From contig NZ_LT607733.1 of NCBI RefSeq assembly GCF_900091445.1, positions 2,868,501-2,932,500 of the forward strand: DNA of 64,000 nt, written 5' to 3'. The notes under the pieces are model-generated. The model was not told where the DNA came from, searched no databases, and saw only the letters and a program-made list of their open reading frames with translations. Position numbers and translations under genes: made by a program. Numbering within the stretch: the first letter of the stretch is position 1; each line of letters begins with the position of its first letter. This DNA is from Micromonospora echinofusca. Lineage in GTDB: Bacteria; Actinomycetota; Actinomycetes; Mycobacteriales; Micromonosporaceae. Below are positions 16,745-24,419 of this stretch, piece after piece.

Positions 16745-17913
16745 CGGTCCAGCTCCTCTTCCAGCGCGTCCATGAATGCGTCGATCTCCTCTAGGGTGTT
16801 GTAGACGTGCGGGCCGATGCGCAGGTAGCCCCGCCAGCTGCAGACCATGTCCCGCGCGGCCAGTCGCCGCTTGACCGCCTCGCCGTCGGCGACGTCGAGG
16901 CAGACCACGCCGCCGCGCCGGTGCGGCTCGACCGGGCTGACCACGCTGATGCCGGCCGCCGCCGCCCGCTGGAGGACCCGGGACGTGCAGGCGAGCGAGT
17001 GCCGCCGGATCGCGGCGGCGCCCACCCCCGCCAGCAGGTCCAGCCCGACCTGGGAGACCAGCGAGGTGAGGGGGTACGGCGTCCCGCCGGCGAAGCGCCG
17101 GGCGCCGGGCGCCCAGCCCGCCGACGGCTGGAAGGTCAGTGCCCGGTCGCCGGCCTGCCAGCCGGTGGCCGCCGGTTCCAGCCGGGCCGCCAGGTCCGGG
17201 CGGACGTACAGGAAGGCGGTGCCGACTCCGCACAGCCACTTGTGCGCGCCGCCGAGGACGACGTCGACGCCGAGCGCCGTCACGTCCAGCGGCACGACGC
17301 CGACGGTCTGGAAGGCGTCGACGACCACCAGGGCGCCGACGTCGTGGGCGCGGCGGACCAGTCGGGGCAGGTCGATGGTGGCGCCGGAGGAGAAGCTGGC
17401 GTGCGGGACGCACACGAGCAGCGTCCGCTCGTCGATCCGCGCTTCGAGGGCGTCCTCGTCGAAGTGCGGGCCGCCCGAGGAGACGACGTCGAGGCGCGCG
17501 CCGTAGCGGCGGAACGCGGTGAAGATGAACGGCACGGTCGGGTACTCCAGGTCGGTGGTGACGACCCGGTCGCGCGGCGCGCGGTAGTCGAAGCAGGACG
17601 CCACCCGGGCGAGCAGGGTGCTCAGGTTCGCGTCGGTGACCACGCTGCCCGGTGGCGCACCGATGAGGGCGGCGATCGAGTCGGCGTACCGGTCGAGGCC
17701 GACGTGCCAGTCCTGCCAGACGTCGTCGCGCCAGCCGCGCAGCGTCTCCCAGTAGTCGGTGAGCACGTGCTCCGCGCCCCTGGGCACCGCCCCGGTGGAG
17801 TTGTTGTTCAGGTAGACACAGGTGGACAGCAGCGGGAACTCGGCGCGCAGGGCGGCATGGGCTCCGGCGTCGAGGCACCCGGGCGTGTCGGGTGCCGGTT
17901 CGGGCGAGGTCAT
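16741..17913 (-). CDS. Class V aminotransferase-fold PLP enzyme
   Basis: 390 residues from ATG 17913, overlapping the gene upstream by four bases. PLP-binding features: Asp in VVVDAFQTVG (about residue 200) and the Schiff-base Lys in GGAHKWLCGVGTAFLYVRP (about 225-243). N-terminal CVYLNNNSTGAVPRG is the class V substrate loop. It lacks the YKYLN-GPG lysine motif of standard kynureninases, and is nearer the isopenicillin N epimerase/desulfurase-like branch. In an operon with two tryptophan 2,3-dioxygenase relatives, a kynureninase-like cleavage or a transamination is the natural guess; the chemistry is not shown by sequence. Confidence 0.82.
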   Translation of the reverse strand: MTSPEPAPDTPGCLDAGAHAALRAEFPLLSTCVYLNNNSTGAVPRGAEHVLTDYWETLRGWRDDVWQDWHVGLDRYADSIAALIGAPPGSVVTDANLSTLLARVASCFDYRAPRDRVVTTDLEYPTVPFIFTAFRRYGARLDVVSSGGPHFDEDALEARIDERTLLVCVPHASFSSGATIDLPRLVRRAHDVGALVVVDAFQTVGVVPLDVTALGVDVVLGGAHKWLCGVGTAFLYVRPDLAARLEPAATGWQAGDRALTFQPSAGWAPGARRFAGGTPYPLTSLVSQVGLDLLAGVGAAAIRRHSLACTSRVLQRAAAAGISVVSPVEPHRRGGVVCLDVADGEAVKRRLAARDMVCSWRGYLRIGPHVYNTLEEIDAFMDALEEELDR

Positions 17914-19253
17914 TCGGGGCTGCCTCCGCTCGGTCCGGTCCCCGAGGAGGGATCCGGGTCGGGGGTGACGGAGCTGAAGACCGGGATGGACCGCACGGCG
18001 GCCAGGTAGGGCGTGCCCTCGGTGTAGCCGGTGCCGGGGCGCGGCCCGAGCATCCGGGTGGCCAGCCGGTGGTGGGTACGCCGCCACTGGAGCACGGCCG
18101 CCGCGAACGCGCCCATGGCCCGGGCCACCAGGTCGACGTCCGCCCCGGTGAGCGAACCCGCGCGCACCGCGGCCCGGAACGCCTCGTCGATTGACGGCTG
18201 CCCGGCGTGCACCCGGTCGCGTACCTCCGGCACCTGCTCGTAGGCGGGCGACTCCAGCCGCGCCGCCTCCGGGGTGCGGCACAGCGACTCCATCAGCTTG
18301 TAGGAGCGGGACTGGATGGCGCTGGCCCCCTCGGTGTACTGACGGAACGTCCGGAACGCCGCCGGCTGCATGGTGGCCAGCAGCGAGAACAGCGGCCCGG
18401 CGGCGGTGAGGAGCTGACAGCCGTACGCCAGCCGGTCGGCCGCCACCCGCGCCCGACCGGCGGCCAGGGCGGCGATCGTGGCCCGCAGTTCGTCGACGAG
18501 CCCCGCGAAGAGGCACTCGTACGCCTGGAGCACCCGGATGAACAGGTACTCGTCGTGCGAGACGTAGACCGGCAGCATGCTCAGCCACAGTGCCGGCTCC
18601 CCGGCGGGGGCGCGGTCGGCGGCGAGGGCGCGCAGCACGGCCGCCGGCTCCTGGGCCGCCCCGGCCAGGCCCAGGCGGGCGAGGGCGGGGGCCGCGGCCC
18701 GTACGCCGAGCCGGTGCCGCTTGGCCACCACCTCCCGGCCCGGCCGGTCCTCGGGCAGCAGGTCGGTGGCCTCCGACGCGGCGGCCGCCTCGAACGCCAG
18801 CGCGTCGGCGACCAGGCGGACGAGCAGCCGGTCGCGGTCGCGGCGGGCGCGGTCGGGGTGTGCGGCCGGCCCGCCGGCGGGCACCGCCTCCGTGCTGCCC
18901 GGCCGGTCGTCCGCGCCGCAGGGCTCGTCGTCCGCGCCGCCCGGCCCGTCGTCCCGTCCGTCGTCCGCCCCGCAGGGCAGCCGGAGTAGGCGCAGCGCCA
19001 GGTAGCTGCGGTAGTCGTAGCGGCCGTCCCACTTGTCGAGCGCGACGTCGAGGAAGTCGCGCAACTGCCGGACCGCGGGCGTGGGCGGGTCGGGGGCCGG
19101 GGCGGTCACCTGGGCCCGGACGTGGTCCAGCAGCGCCAGGAGCTCCTTTTCCACGAAGTGTTTGCCGACCCGGTGGAACTCGGCCAGCACGGGAGAATAG
19201 GGAAAATCGTCCGCCTCGGCGGCACCCGACATCCAACTCGTCAGTTCACGCAC
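17910..19253 (-). CDS. Divergent tryptophan-dioxygenase-superfamily haem protein, enlarged
   Basis: About 447 residues; GTG 19253 has GAGG eight bases upstream, while GTG 19262 in frame would add three residues. The C-terminal half aligns with tryptophan 2,3-dioxygenase: SHDEYLFIRVLQAYECLF (TDO: HRDELLF..HQ..ELW), then FRQYTEGASAIQSRSYKLME, and near the end LQWRRTHHRLATRMLGPRPGTG, which keeps the proximal haem His (about 394) and the GTG loop. The distal His of TDO is Leu here (VLQ instead of xHQ). A GADD-rich low-complexity insert at about 100-130 and an extra N-terminal helical part make it much longer than TDO. Probably a haem enzyme with altered chemistry. Confidence 0.78.
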   Translation of the reverse strand: MRELTSWMSGAAEADDFPYSPVLAEFHRVGKHFVEKELLALLDHVRAQVTAPAPDPPTPAVRQLRDFLDVALDKWDGRYDYRSYLALRLLRLPCGADDGRDDGPGGADDEPCGADDRPGSTEAVPAGGPAAHPDRARRDRDRLLVRLVADALAFEAAAASEATDLLPEDRPGREVVAKRHRLGVRAAAPALARLGLAGAAQEPAAVLRALAADRAPAGEPALWLSMLPVYVSHDEYLFIRVLQAYECLFAGLVDELRATIAALAAGRARVAADRLAYGCQLLTAAGPLFSLLATMQPAAFRTFRQYTEGASAIQSRSYKLMESLCRTPEAARLESPAYEQVPEVRDRVHAGQPSIDEAFRAAVRAGSLTGADVDLVARAMGAFAAAVLQWRRTHHRLATRMLGPRPGTGYTEGTPYLAAVRSIPVFSSVTPDPDPSSGTGPSGGSPE

Positions 19254-19333
19254 GAACCGCACCTCGACATTCGGCTCGTGTCAACCGTGGACGGGGAGAC
19301 AATTGAAAAATTGAGGGGTGGGCGGGGATTGCG

Positions 19334-19360
19334 GCGACCGCTCGGCACGGGAACGGTCGC
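19334..19360 (-). terminator. Hairpin between the two dioxygenase-like genes
   Basis: GCGACCG (19334-19340) pairs with CGGTCGC (19354-19360) just past the stop of the first gene. A short stem; more likely an attenuator or mRNA stabiliser inside the operon than a full stop. Confidence 0.35.
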
Positions 19361-19362
19361 TT

Positions 19363-20037
19363 TCACCCGTGCAGGGTCTTCACGCGGGCCTGCCACAGTT
19401 CCGGGAAGAACCGGTGCCCGATGAGCTTGGCGAGCACGGTCGCCTCGGCGCCGTCGGGGGCGTGCCCGCCGACGCGCAGGGCGGCCTGGTAGTGCCGCAC
19501 CCGCCACAGCGACACCCGCTCGTCCCACTCCATCATCGCCTCGGCGAGCAGGTGGACGGGGTCGGTCGGGTCCGCCCGGCGCAGCTCGGCCAGGGCGGTG
19601 CCGTGCGCGGCGAGGTGGTCGGTGAACGCCAGGCCGAGCTGCCGGCTGGCCGCCTGGACCCGCCGCCAGCCCGGCGACTCGGCGCCGGAACCCTTGCCCA
19701 GTGCGGGCTGCATGGCCTCGAAGGCGGCCGGGGAGAGGTGTCGGAACATCTCCAGCTGGTCGGTGATCAGCCGTACCCCGAGGGTCGCCCGGGTCAGCAG
19801 CGGCCCGGCCGCCGCGGGTTCGCCGGCGCGGATCCGGGCGACCGCCTCGGTCAGCTCGGCCGCCGCGAGCTTCAGCCACAGCTCGGTGGACTGGTGCACC
19901 ACCTGGAAGAGCAGCTCGTCGCGGTGGATCATCTCCGCCGGGCTCCGTTGCAGGTCGAGCAGCGCGTCCGTGCGCATGTAGCGCGCGTAGTCCGTGGCGC
20001 CGTCGCCAGGTAGAACAGGTGAGTGGTCCCGCTTCAC
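19363..20037 (-). CDS. Tryptophan 2,3-dioxygenase-like haem protein
   Basis: 224 residues from GTG 20037, chosen because GAAGGGGAC lies seven bases upstream; ATG 20106 has no ribosome site and overlaps the promoter. TDO features: DYARYMRTDALLDLQ (12-26), HRDELLFQVVHQSTELWLKL with distal His, a middle ITDQLEMFRHLSP, and WRVRHYQ with the proximal His. The usual R-x-GTGG-S loop that grips the amino-acid carboxylate is replaced by RVGGHAPDGAEATVL, and the middle FR..ASGFQS segment is changed, so it is not a textbook TDO. A first oxidative step on tryptophan or an analogue, feeding the genes downstream, is likely. Confidence 0.8.
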   Translation of the reverse strand: MKRDHSPVLPGDGATDYARYMRTDALLDLQRSPAEMIHRDELLFQVVHQSTELWLKLAAAELTEAVARIRAGEPAAAGPLLTRATLGVRLITDQLEMFRHLSPAAFEAMQPALGKGSGAESPGWRRVQAASRQLGLAFTDHLAAHGTALAELRRADPTDPVHLLAEAMMEWDERVSLWRVRHYQAALRVGGHAPDGAEATVLAKLIGHRFFPELWQARVKTLHG

Positions 20038-20104
20038 GGAATTGTCCCCTTCGGTCGGCGTCGCTGCGTCGGGAACCGTCGGCCCGACAGCGCGTGCGGC
20101 GGCC

Positions 20105-20134
20105 ATTATGCAACGACGAAAGGCAATGTGTCAC
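20105..20134 (-). promoter_or_regulatory. Promoter of the dioxygenase-like operon
   Basis: On the minus strand GTGACA (20134-20129), 18-bp spacer, CATAAT (20110-20105); start expected near 20098, leaving about 60 bases of leader. The surrounding 20100-20270 is the most AT-rich stretch nearby and otherwise holds no gene. Confidence 0.5.
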
Positions 20135-20282
20135 GCCTCCGTCGCGGGCCGTGTCCGACTCCGGAAAGGGGAGGTTTCCGCCATTTTCTGCGATACATAA
20201 AGGCGGCGGAATAGCACATAGATCAACATGGGTCAATAGCGGTGGGCGGCTGACATGTCACACGGCCGCCGGCGGCCGTGTC

Positions 20283-20975
20283 TCACCAGGGCGACGGTGG
20301 CGGCACGACCGGCGGTCGGTCCTCGCAGGTGATGGTGTTGGGCAGTTGCCACGGGGCCAGCCAGCCGCCGTCGTTGCCGCCGAGATCGGTGAGGGCGAAC
20401 TCCGAGCCGGTCGCCGGGAAGTTGAACGACCCGCAGTTGTTGACGCCGACGGCGCCGACGTTGCGGGCGTCGACGTTGCGCAACGAGGCCGAGCCCGCCG
20501 CGCGGGCGCTCAGCACGGAGGTGCCCGTGCCGTCGACCCGGATGTCCTGGAACCGGACGCCGGTGATCGAGTGGAGGTCCTTCACCGGCCAGTCGCTGAC
20601 CAGCATGATGGCGTTGTACGTGTTGTCGAGGTAACTGTCCCCGATCACGTCGACGGTCGCGTCGATGTCCCGGTCGAGCGCGTAGAACCAGATGGCCCCC
20701 AGCCCGATCTACCAGTTCAGCTCGTACGTGCCGGCGCGGGCGGTGGTGTTGCCGGTGATCAGCAGCCGCCCGGTGAAGGGCTCGTTGAACTCGTCGAACA
20801 TCGACACGCGGCCCTGGGCGCCGAGCCGGGTCATGCGGCCAGGTCGGGGACGTTGACGTTGGTGTGGAACCAGTCGAGCCCGTCGAGGGTGCAGGTGCGG
20901 CCGACCATCCACGGCGAGAGCATGTGGAACGCGTGGTAGACCTCGGAGAAGCCCGGCCGGGAGTCGTGGGGCGGC
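20283..20975 (-). pseudogene. Fused remnants of two secreted glycosidase genes
   Basis: Three pieces on the minus strand. 20975 to 20834: PGFSEVYHAFHMLSPWMVG and LDWFHTNVNVPDLAA, a segment of GH71/GH99-like glycosidases, ending at a TGA. From 20834, in another frame: TRLGAQGRVSMFDEFNEP, which in such enzymes lies some tens of residues further on, so an internal piece is deleted. This runs straight into FTGRLLITGNTTARAGTYELNW, a beta-helix (GH87/mycodextranase-like) sequence. TAG at 20711-20709 then interrupts the frame, after which GDSYLDNTYNAIMLVSDWPV to NTITCEDRPP continues in the same frame to 20283. Family names come from memory of typical sequences; the broken state is seen directly. Confidence 0.65.
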
Positions 20976-20980
20976 GGGGC

Positions 20981-21022
20981 CCGTGACGGGAGCGGGCCGG
21001 TGCACGCCCGCCCCCGTCACGG
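20981..21022 (-). terminator. Strong stem-loop ending the ten-gene operon
   Basis: 17-bp stem (20981-20997 with 21006-21022), a single mismatch, eight-base loop, two bases past the LLM oxidoreductase stop. Confidence 0.8.
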
Positions 21023-21024
21023 CG

Positions 21025-22029
21025 TCATCCCCGCAGCAGCGGAAGTACCCGGCGGCCGAGCAGGTCGACGCCGCCGGTCGGGGTCAACCCGTGCGGGGTG
21101 CCGAACTCCACCCGGGTCGCCCCGGCGTCGAACACCGCGGCGGCCTGCGCCGCGACGTGCTCGGGAGTGCCGGAGAAGGCGAACAGATCCAGCAGGTCAC
21201 CGCCGATCAGCGCGCCGGCCACGTCGTGCTCCTGGCGGGCGACGTGCCGCTGGATGCGCGCCAGCAGCTCCGGGTCGATGTCGACGTTCGGGTCGAGGGC
21301 GGCGACGACCGCCAGGTACATGGCGACCTCCGTACGGGCCACCCGGCGGGCCAGGGCGCCGTCCTCGTCCACCACGGTCACCGCCCCGATGACCACACCC
21401 ACCTGGTCCCGGCCGGCGGGCGTGGCGTCGTCCAGCCAGGCCCGCATCGTCTTGGCCATCGCGGGGTTGGCCGACCCGCCGACCTTGATCTCCGAGGCGA
21501 ACGCGGCGGCCGTCCGGGCGGTCTGCTGCCCCCACGTACCCACCAGGACGGGCACGTCGGTGCGGACCGGGGCGTAGCGCAGGGCCGTGCCGGGGGCCAC
21601 CGTGAACTCCCGGCCCGCGAAGCCCCGCTCGTCGCGCGACAGCAGCAGCCGCACCACCTCGACGGTCTCGGCGATCCGCCGCAGCGGCCGGGCCTGCGCC
21701 ACCCCGACCTGGTCCAGCCAGGTGCCCCGGGCCAGCCCGAGGTAGGCCCGCCCGTTCGACGCCAGGTCCAGGGCGGCGACCTGCCCGGCGATCTCCACCG
21801 GATGCATGGTGAACGGGTTGAGGCAGGCCGACCCGAGCCGGATCCGCCGGGTGTGCCGCGCCGCCACCAGCAGGGGGAAGAACGGCGGCTGGTACATCAG
21901 GTCGCCGAAGACCGACAGCACGTCGAAGCGGTGCCGTTCGGCGAGTTCGGCCAGCGCCGCGTACTCGTCGGCGCTCTTGTCGGACTGGAGTCCGATGCCG
22001 ACCAGTCGGCGACCCTCGTCGGTGCTCAC
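21025..22029 (-). CDS. LLM-class, probably F420-dependent oxidoreductase
   Basis: 334 residues from GTG 22029, overlapping the stop of the small gene upstream. Bacterial luciferase-like TIM barrel: start VGIGLQSDKSADEYAALAELAE, RHRFDVLSVFGDLMYQP, IRLGSACLNPFTMHPVEIAGQ, and GRAYLGLARGTWLDQVGV, as in methylene-H4MPT-reductase-like proteins of actinobacteria that use F420. C-terminal GATRVEFGTPHGLTPTGGVDLL. Substrate unknown. It is the last gene of the peptide-import operon, so it may act on an imported compound or its amine. Confidence 0.85.
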   Translation of the reverse strand: MSTDEGRRLVGIGLQSDKSADEYAALAELAERHRFDVLSVFGDLMYQPPFFPLLVAARHTRRIRLGSACLNPFTMHPVEIAGQVAALDLASNGRAYLGLARGTWLDQVGVAQARPLRRIAETVEVVRLLLSRDERGFAGREFTVAPGTALRYAPVRTDVPVLVGTWGQQTARTAAAFASEIKVGGSANPAMAKTMRAWLDDATPAGRDQVGVVIGAVTVVDEDGALARRVARTEVAMYLAVVAALDPNVDIDPELLARIQRHVARQEHDVAGALIGGDLLDLFAFSGTPEHVAAQAAAVFDAGATRVEFGTPHGLTPTGGVDLLGRRVLPLLRG

Positions 22030-22352
22030 GTCAGTTCCTCCGTCGGGATCCGTCGCCGGGCGGTCCGCTCGATGCGCATGATGACCCGCTCGTCCGGGTC
22101 GGGGCAGGCCACGTGGCAGTCGCGGGCCAGCCAGTCCTCCGGCGGCAGCGGTCGCTGCTTGGCCGGCAGCAGCGGCAGGCACGCCGCCAGGGCGTACAGG
22201 CAGAAGTGCCGACCCGTGGGGATGCGGAGCCGGTTCGACTCGGTCAGGTCGATGTAGTCCCCCGGCTGGAGGCCGCAGACGGAGCGGCCCTCGATGCGTT
22301 CCACCACGACCCGCAGGTCGTACAGGTCGGTGACCGGTTCCTCGGCGCTCAT
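22026..22352 (-). CDS. TIGR04076-type small protein
   Basis: 108 residues from ATG 22352. Four cysteines in the pattern typical of this family: GRSVCGLQPGDYIDL near residue 24, HFCLYALAACLPLLPA about 49-64, and ARDCHVACPDPDERVIMRIER near the C-terminus. The CPDP-x-x-x-V ending is diagnostic of TIGR04076, a family of unknown role often found beside oxidoreductases. Start and stop overlap both neighbours, so it is translated together with the SnoaL-like and LLM genes. Confidence 0.75.
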   Translation of the reverse strand: MSAEEPVTDLYDLRVVVERIEGRSVCGLQPGDYIDLTESNRLRIPTGRHFCLYALAACLPLLPAKQRPLPPEDWLARDCHVACPDPDERVIMRIERTARRRIPTEELT

Positions 22353-22726
22353 CGCAGCGCCTCCGCGTGGTGGTGCACGATCCGCCAGCCCCGCTCGTCG
22401 CGGCGCAGCACGTCCGTCACCCGGAAGCACTCGTCCGGCTGCCCGGCCGCGTACCGGGCCCGCAGCACGTAGCGGACCAGGCCGGTGTCGCCCCACGCCT
22501 CGGTGCGGAGCTGCTCGGGGGCGACCGAGGTCGGGGACGCGGCCGCTGCCCGGGCGGACGCCCGACGGTCCCGCAGGTCGTCGAGGGCGGCCAGGCCGTC
22601 GAGCAGGTCGGGCGCGTCGGACTCCCAGATCGTCAGGTCGGGGTGCAGCCGGGCGTCGAACGCCGCTCGGTCGCCCAACGACCGGTACATGTCGGTGATG
22701 GCGGCGGTGAGATCGTCAACGGTCAT
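22349..22726 (-). CDS. SnoaL/NTF2-like protein
   Basis: 125 residues. Starts LTAAITDMYRSLGDRAAFDARLHPDLTIWES, the cone-shaped alpha+beta barrel opening of NTF2-like proteins, and ends RRDERGWRIVHHHAEALR. These domains serve as small hydrolases, isomerases or carriers; active residues cannot be assigned. It lies 46 bases after the DUF885 gene in the same operon. Confidence 0.75.
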   Translation of the reverse strand: MTVDDLTAAITDMYRSLGDRAAFDARLHPDLTIWESDAPDLLDGLAALDDLRDRRASARAAAASPTSVAPEQLRTEAWGDTGLVRYVLRARYAAGQPDECFRVTDVLRRDERGWRIVHHHAEALR

Positions 22727-22772
22727 CGGGACTCGCTTCCGGTCGGGGCGGACGGGGGTGTCGGGGGGTGGA

Positions 22773-24419
22773 TCAGGAGAGTTCGGCGAGGCGGGCGCGC
22801 AACGGATCGAGCCCCATCGGGCCGAGCCGCAGGGCGCGGTGGTGGAACCGCTTGCGGTCGAACCCCGCGCCCTCGCGCCGTTCGGTTTCCCGGCGGGCCT
22901 GCTGCCACAGCCGCGCCCCGACCTTGAAGGCCAGCGCCTGCGCCGGCCAGCCGAGGTAGCGGTCGACCTCGAAGCGTGCGGTCGCCGGGTCCAGCCCGGC
23001 GACGCGGGCCAGGAAGTCCACGGCCAGCGCGGGGGTCCACCGGCGCGCGTCGGTGAAGCCGGTCCCGGTCGGGATCGGCACGTCCAGGTGCAGGCCGAGG
23101 TCGATGACCACCCGGGCGGCGCGCCACATCTGCCCGTCGAGCATCCCGAGCCGCTCGGCCGGGCCGGTGTAGAGGCCCACCTCGTCGGCGAGGCGTTCGG
23201 CGTAGTGCGCCCAGCCCTCGGCGTACCCGTGCACCTGGCACAGCGAACGCTGCCACGGGTGCAGGCCGGCGGTGGTGAGGGTGATCGCGTGCTGGAGGTG
23301 GTGCCCGGGCAGCCCCTCGTGGCAGAGCGTCCCGACGTGCCGCCACACCGGCACCGTCGACTCGCCGGGGGGCGTCGACCACCAGATCCCGCCCGGGCGG
23401 GTCAGCCCGACGTCGGGCGGGGTGTAGTACATGACGCCGGAGGCGGCGGGGCTGATCCGGCACACCACGCGGCGGGTGGCGGCCGGGATGTCGAAGTGCG
23501 CACCGTCCAGGGCGTCGGTGAGCCGTTCGGTGCGCTCGCGCAGCCAGCGCTCCAGGTCGGGCCCGACCGGCACCCGGCCGGCGGGGTCGGCGTCCAGCGC
23601 GGCCCGCGCCGACGCCACGTCCGGGTGGCCCAGCTCGGCGGCGACCGCGCGCTGCTCGGCGGCGGTGCGGGCCAGCTCCTCCCAGCCGTACGCGTACAGC
23701 TCGTCCAGGTCGACGCTCGCGCCGAGGAAGCTGCGCGCCGTGACGGCGTACAGGTCGCGGCCGACGCCGTCGACCGCGCTGGCCCGGGGCGCCAGCTCGG
23801 TACGCAGGAACGCGGCGAAGTCCGCCGTCGCGGCGGCGGCCGACCGCGCCCCGGCGGCCAGCTCCCCGGCCAGCGGTCCGTCCGGACACCCGGCCACCAG
23901 CCGGCCGTAGAAGTCGTCGGAGGTGACCCAGGCGGTGCACTGGTCGGCGACCGCCAGCACCTGCCGGCGCGCGACGAGCTGCCCCCGCCCGGCCGAGCGG
24001 CGCAGCGTCTCGGCGTACTGCCCGAGCGCCGTCGGCACCCGGCGCAGGTGCGCGGCGACGACCGCCCAGTCCCGCTCGCTGTCGCGCGGCAGGTTGTCGA
24101 AGACCTGCCGGACCAGGTGCACCGGCGTCGCCAGCGGGGCCAGCAGCCGGGTGGTGAAGCCCGCGTCGTACAGGTCGACCTCGCTGGCCAGCCGGTCGGT
24201 CAGCGCGCCCGCGAGGGCCCGCTGCGCGGTGCCGTCGGCGCTGGCGCCGGCCGCCGCGGCGGCGGTGCGGCGGGCCAGCTCCGCGCGGGCGGCGAAGCCG
24301 TCGGGGGAGAGGTCCGCGAAGTGCGAGTCGGGGGTACGCCCCGCCGCCTCGGCGGCCTCCGGATCCAGTTCGGCGAGCGCGTCGAGGTACCCGTCGGCGA
24401 CCTCGACGATCGTGGTCAT
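22773..24419 (-). CDS. DUF885 family putative metallopeptidase
   Basis: 548 residues from ATG 24419. All-helical protein with zinc motif HEGLPGHHLQ (about residue 362; HExxxGHH) and the downstream ligand stretch YAEGWAHYAERLADEVG, both hallmarks of DUF885. The C-terminal AVDFLARVAGLDPATA...EVDRYLGWPAQALAFKVG is also typical. No signal peptide, so it works in the cytoplasm, where it fits the job of cutting peptides delivered by the ABC importer. Its start overlaps the amidohydrolase stop (ATGA). Confidence 0.88.
   Translation of the reverse strand: MTTIVEVADGYLDALAELDPEAAEAAGRTPDSHFADLSPDGFAARAELARRTAAAAAGASADGTAQRALAGALTDRLASEVDLYDAGFTTRLLAPLATPVHLVRQVFDNLPRDSERDWAVVAAHLRRVPTALGQYAETLRRSAGRGQLVARRQVLAVADQCTAWVTSDDFYGRLVAGCPDGPLAGELAAGARSAAAATADFAAFLRTELAPRASAVDGVGRDLYAVTARSFLGASVDLDELYAYGWEELARTAAEQRAVAAELGHPDVASARAALDADPAGRVPVGPDLERWLRERTERLTDALDGAHFDIPAATRRVVCRISPAASGVMYYTPPDVGLTRPGGIWWSTPPGESTVPVWRHVGTLCHEGLPGHHLQHAITLTTAGLHPWQRSLCQVHGYAEGWAHYAERLADEVGLYTGPAERLGMLDGQMWRAARVVIDLGLHLDVPIPTGTGFTDARRWTPALAVDFLARVAGLDPATARFEVDRYLGWPAQALAFKVGARLWQQARRETERREGAGFDRKRFHHRALRLGPMGLDPLRARLAELS

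Noticed and set aside
16741..17913. Firm kynureninase call
   Set aside because: The lysine motif is GAHKW, not the YKYLN-GP of kynureninases, so only the fold class is claimed.
19363..20106. TDO gene start at ATG 20106
   Set aside because: No ribosome site, and the ATG coincides with the -10 of the predicted promoter; GTG 20037 has a good site.
20019..20939. Plus-strand frames across 20.0-20.9 kb
   Set aside because: They are shadows of the dioxygenase-like gene and the glycosidase remnant, with no family sequence.
15713..22726. A complete non-ribosomal peptide or PBD antibiotic cluster
   Set aside because: No peptide synthetase, carrier protein, transporter or resistance gene adjoins the dioxygenase-like operon.
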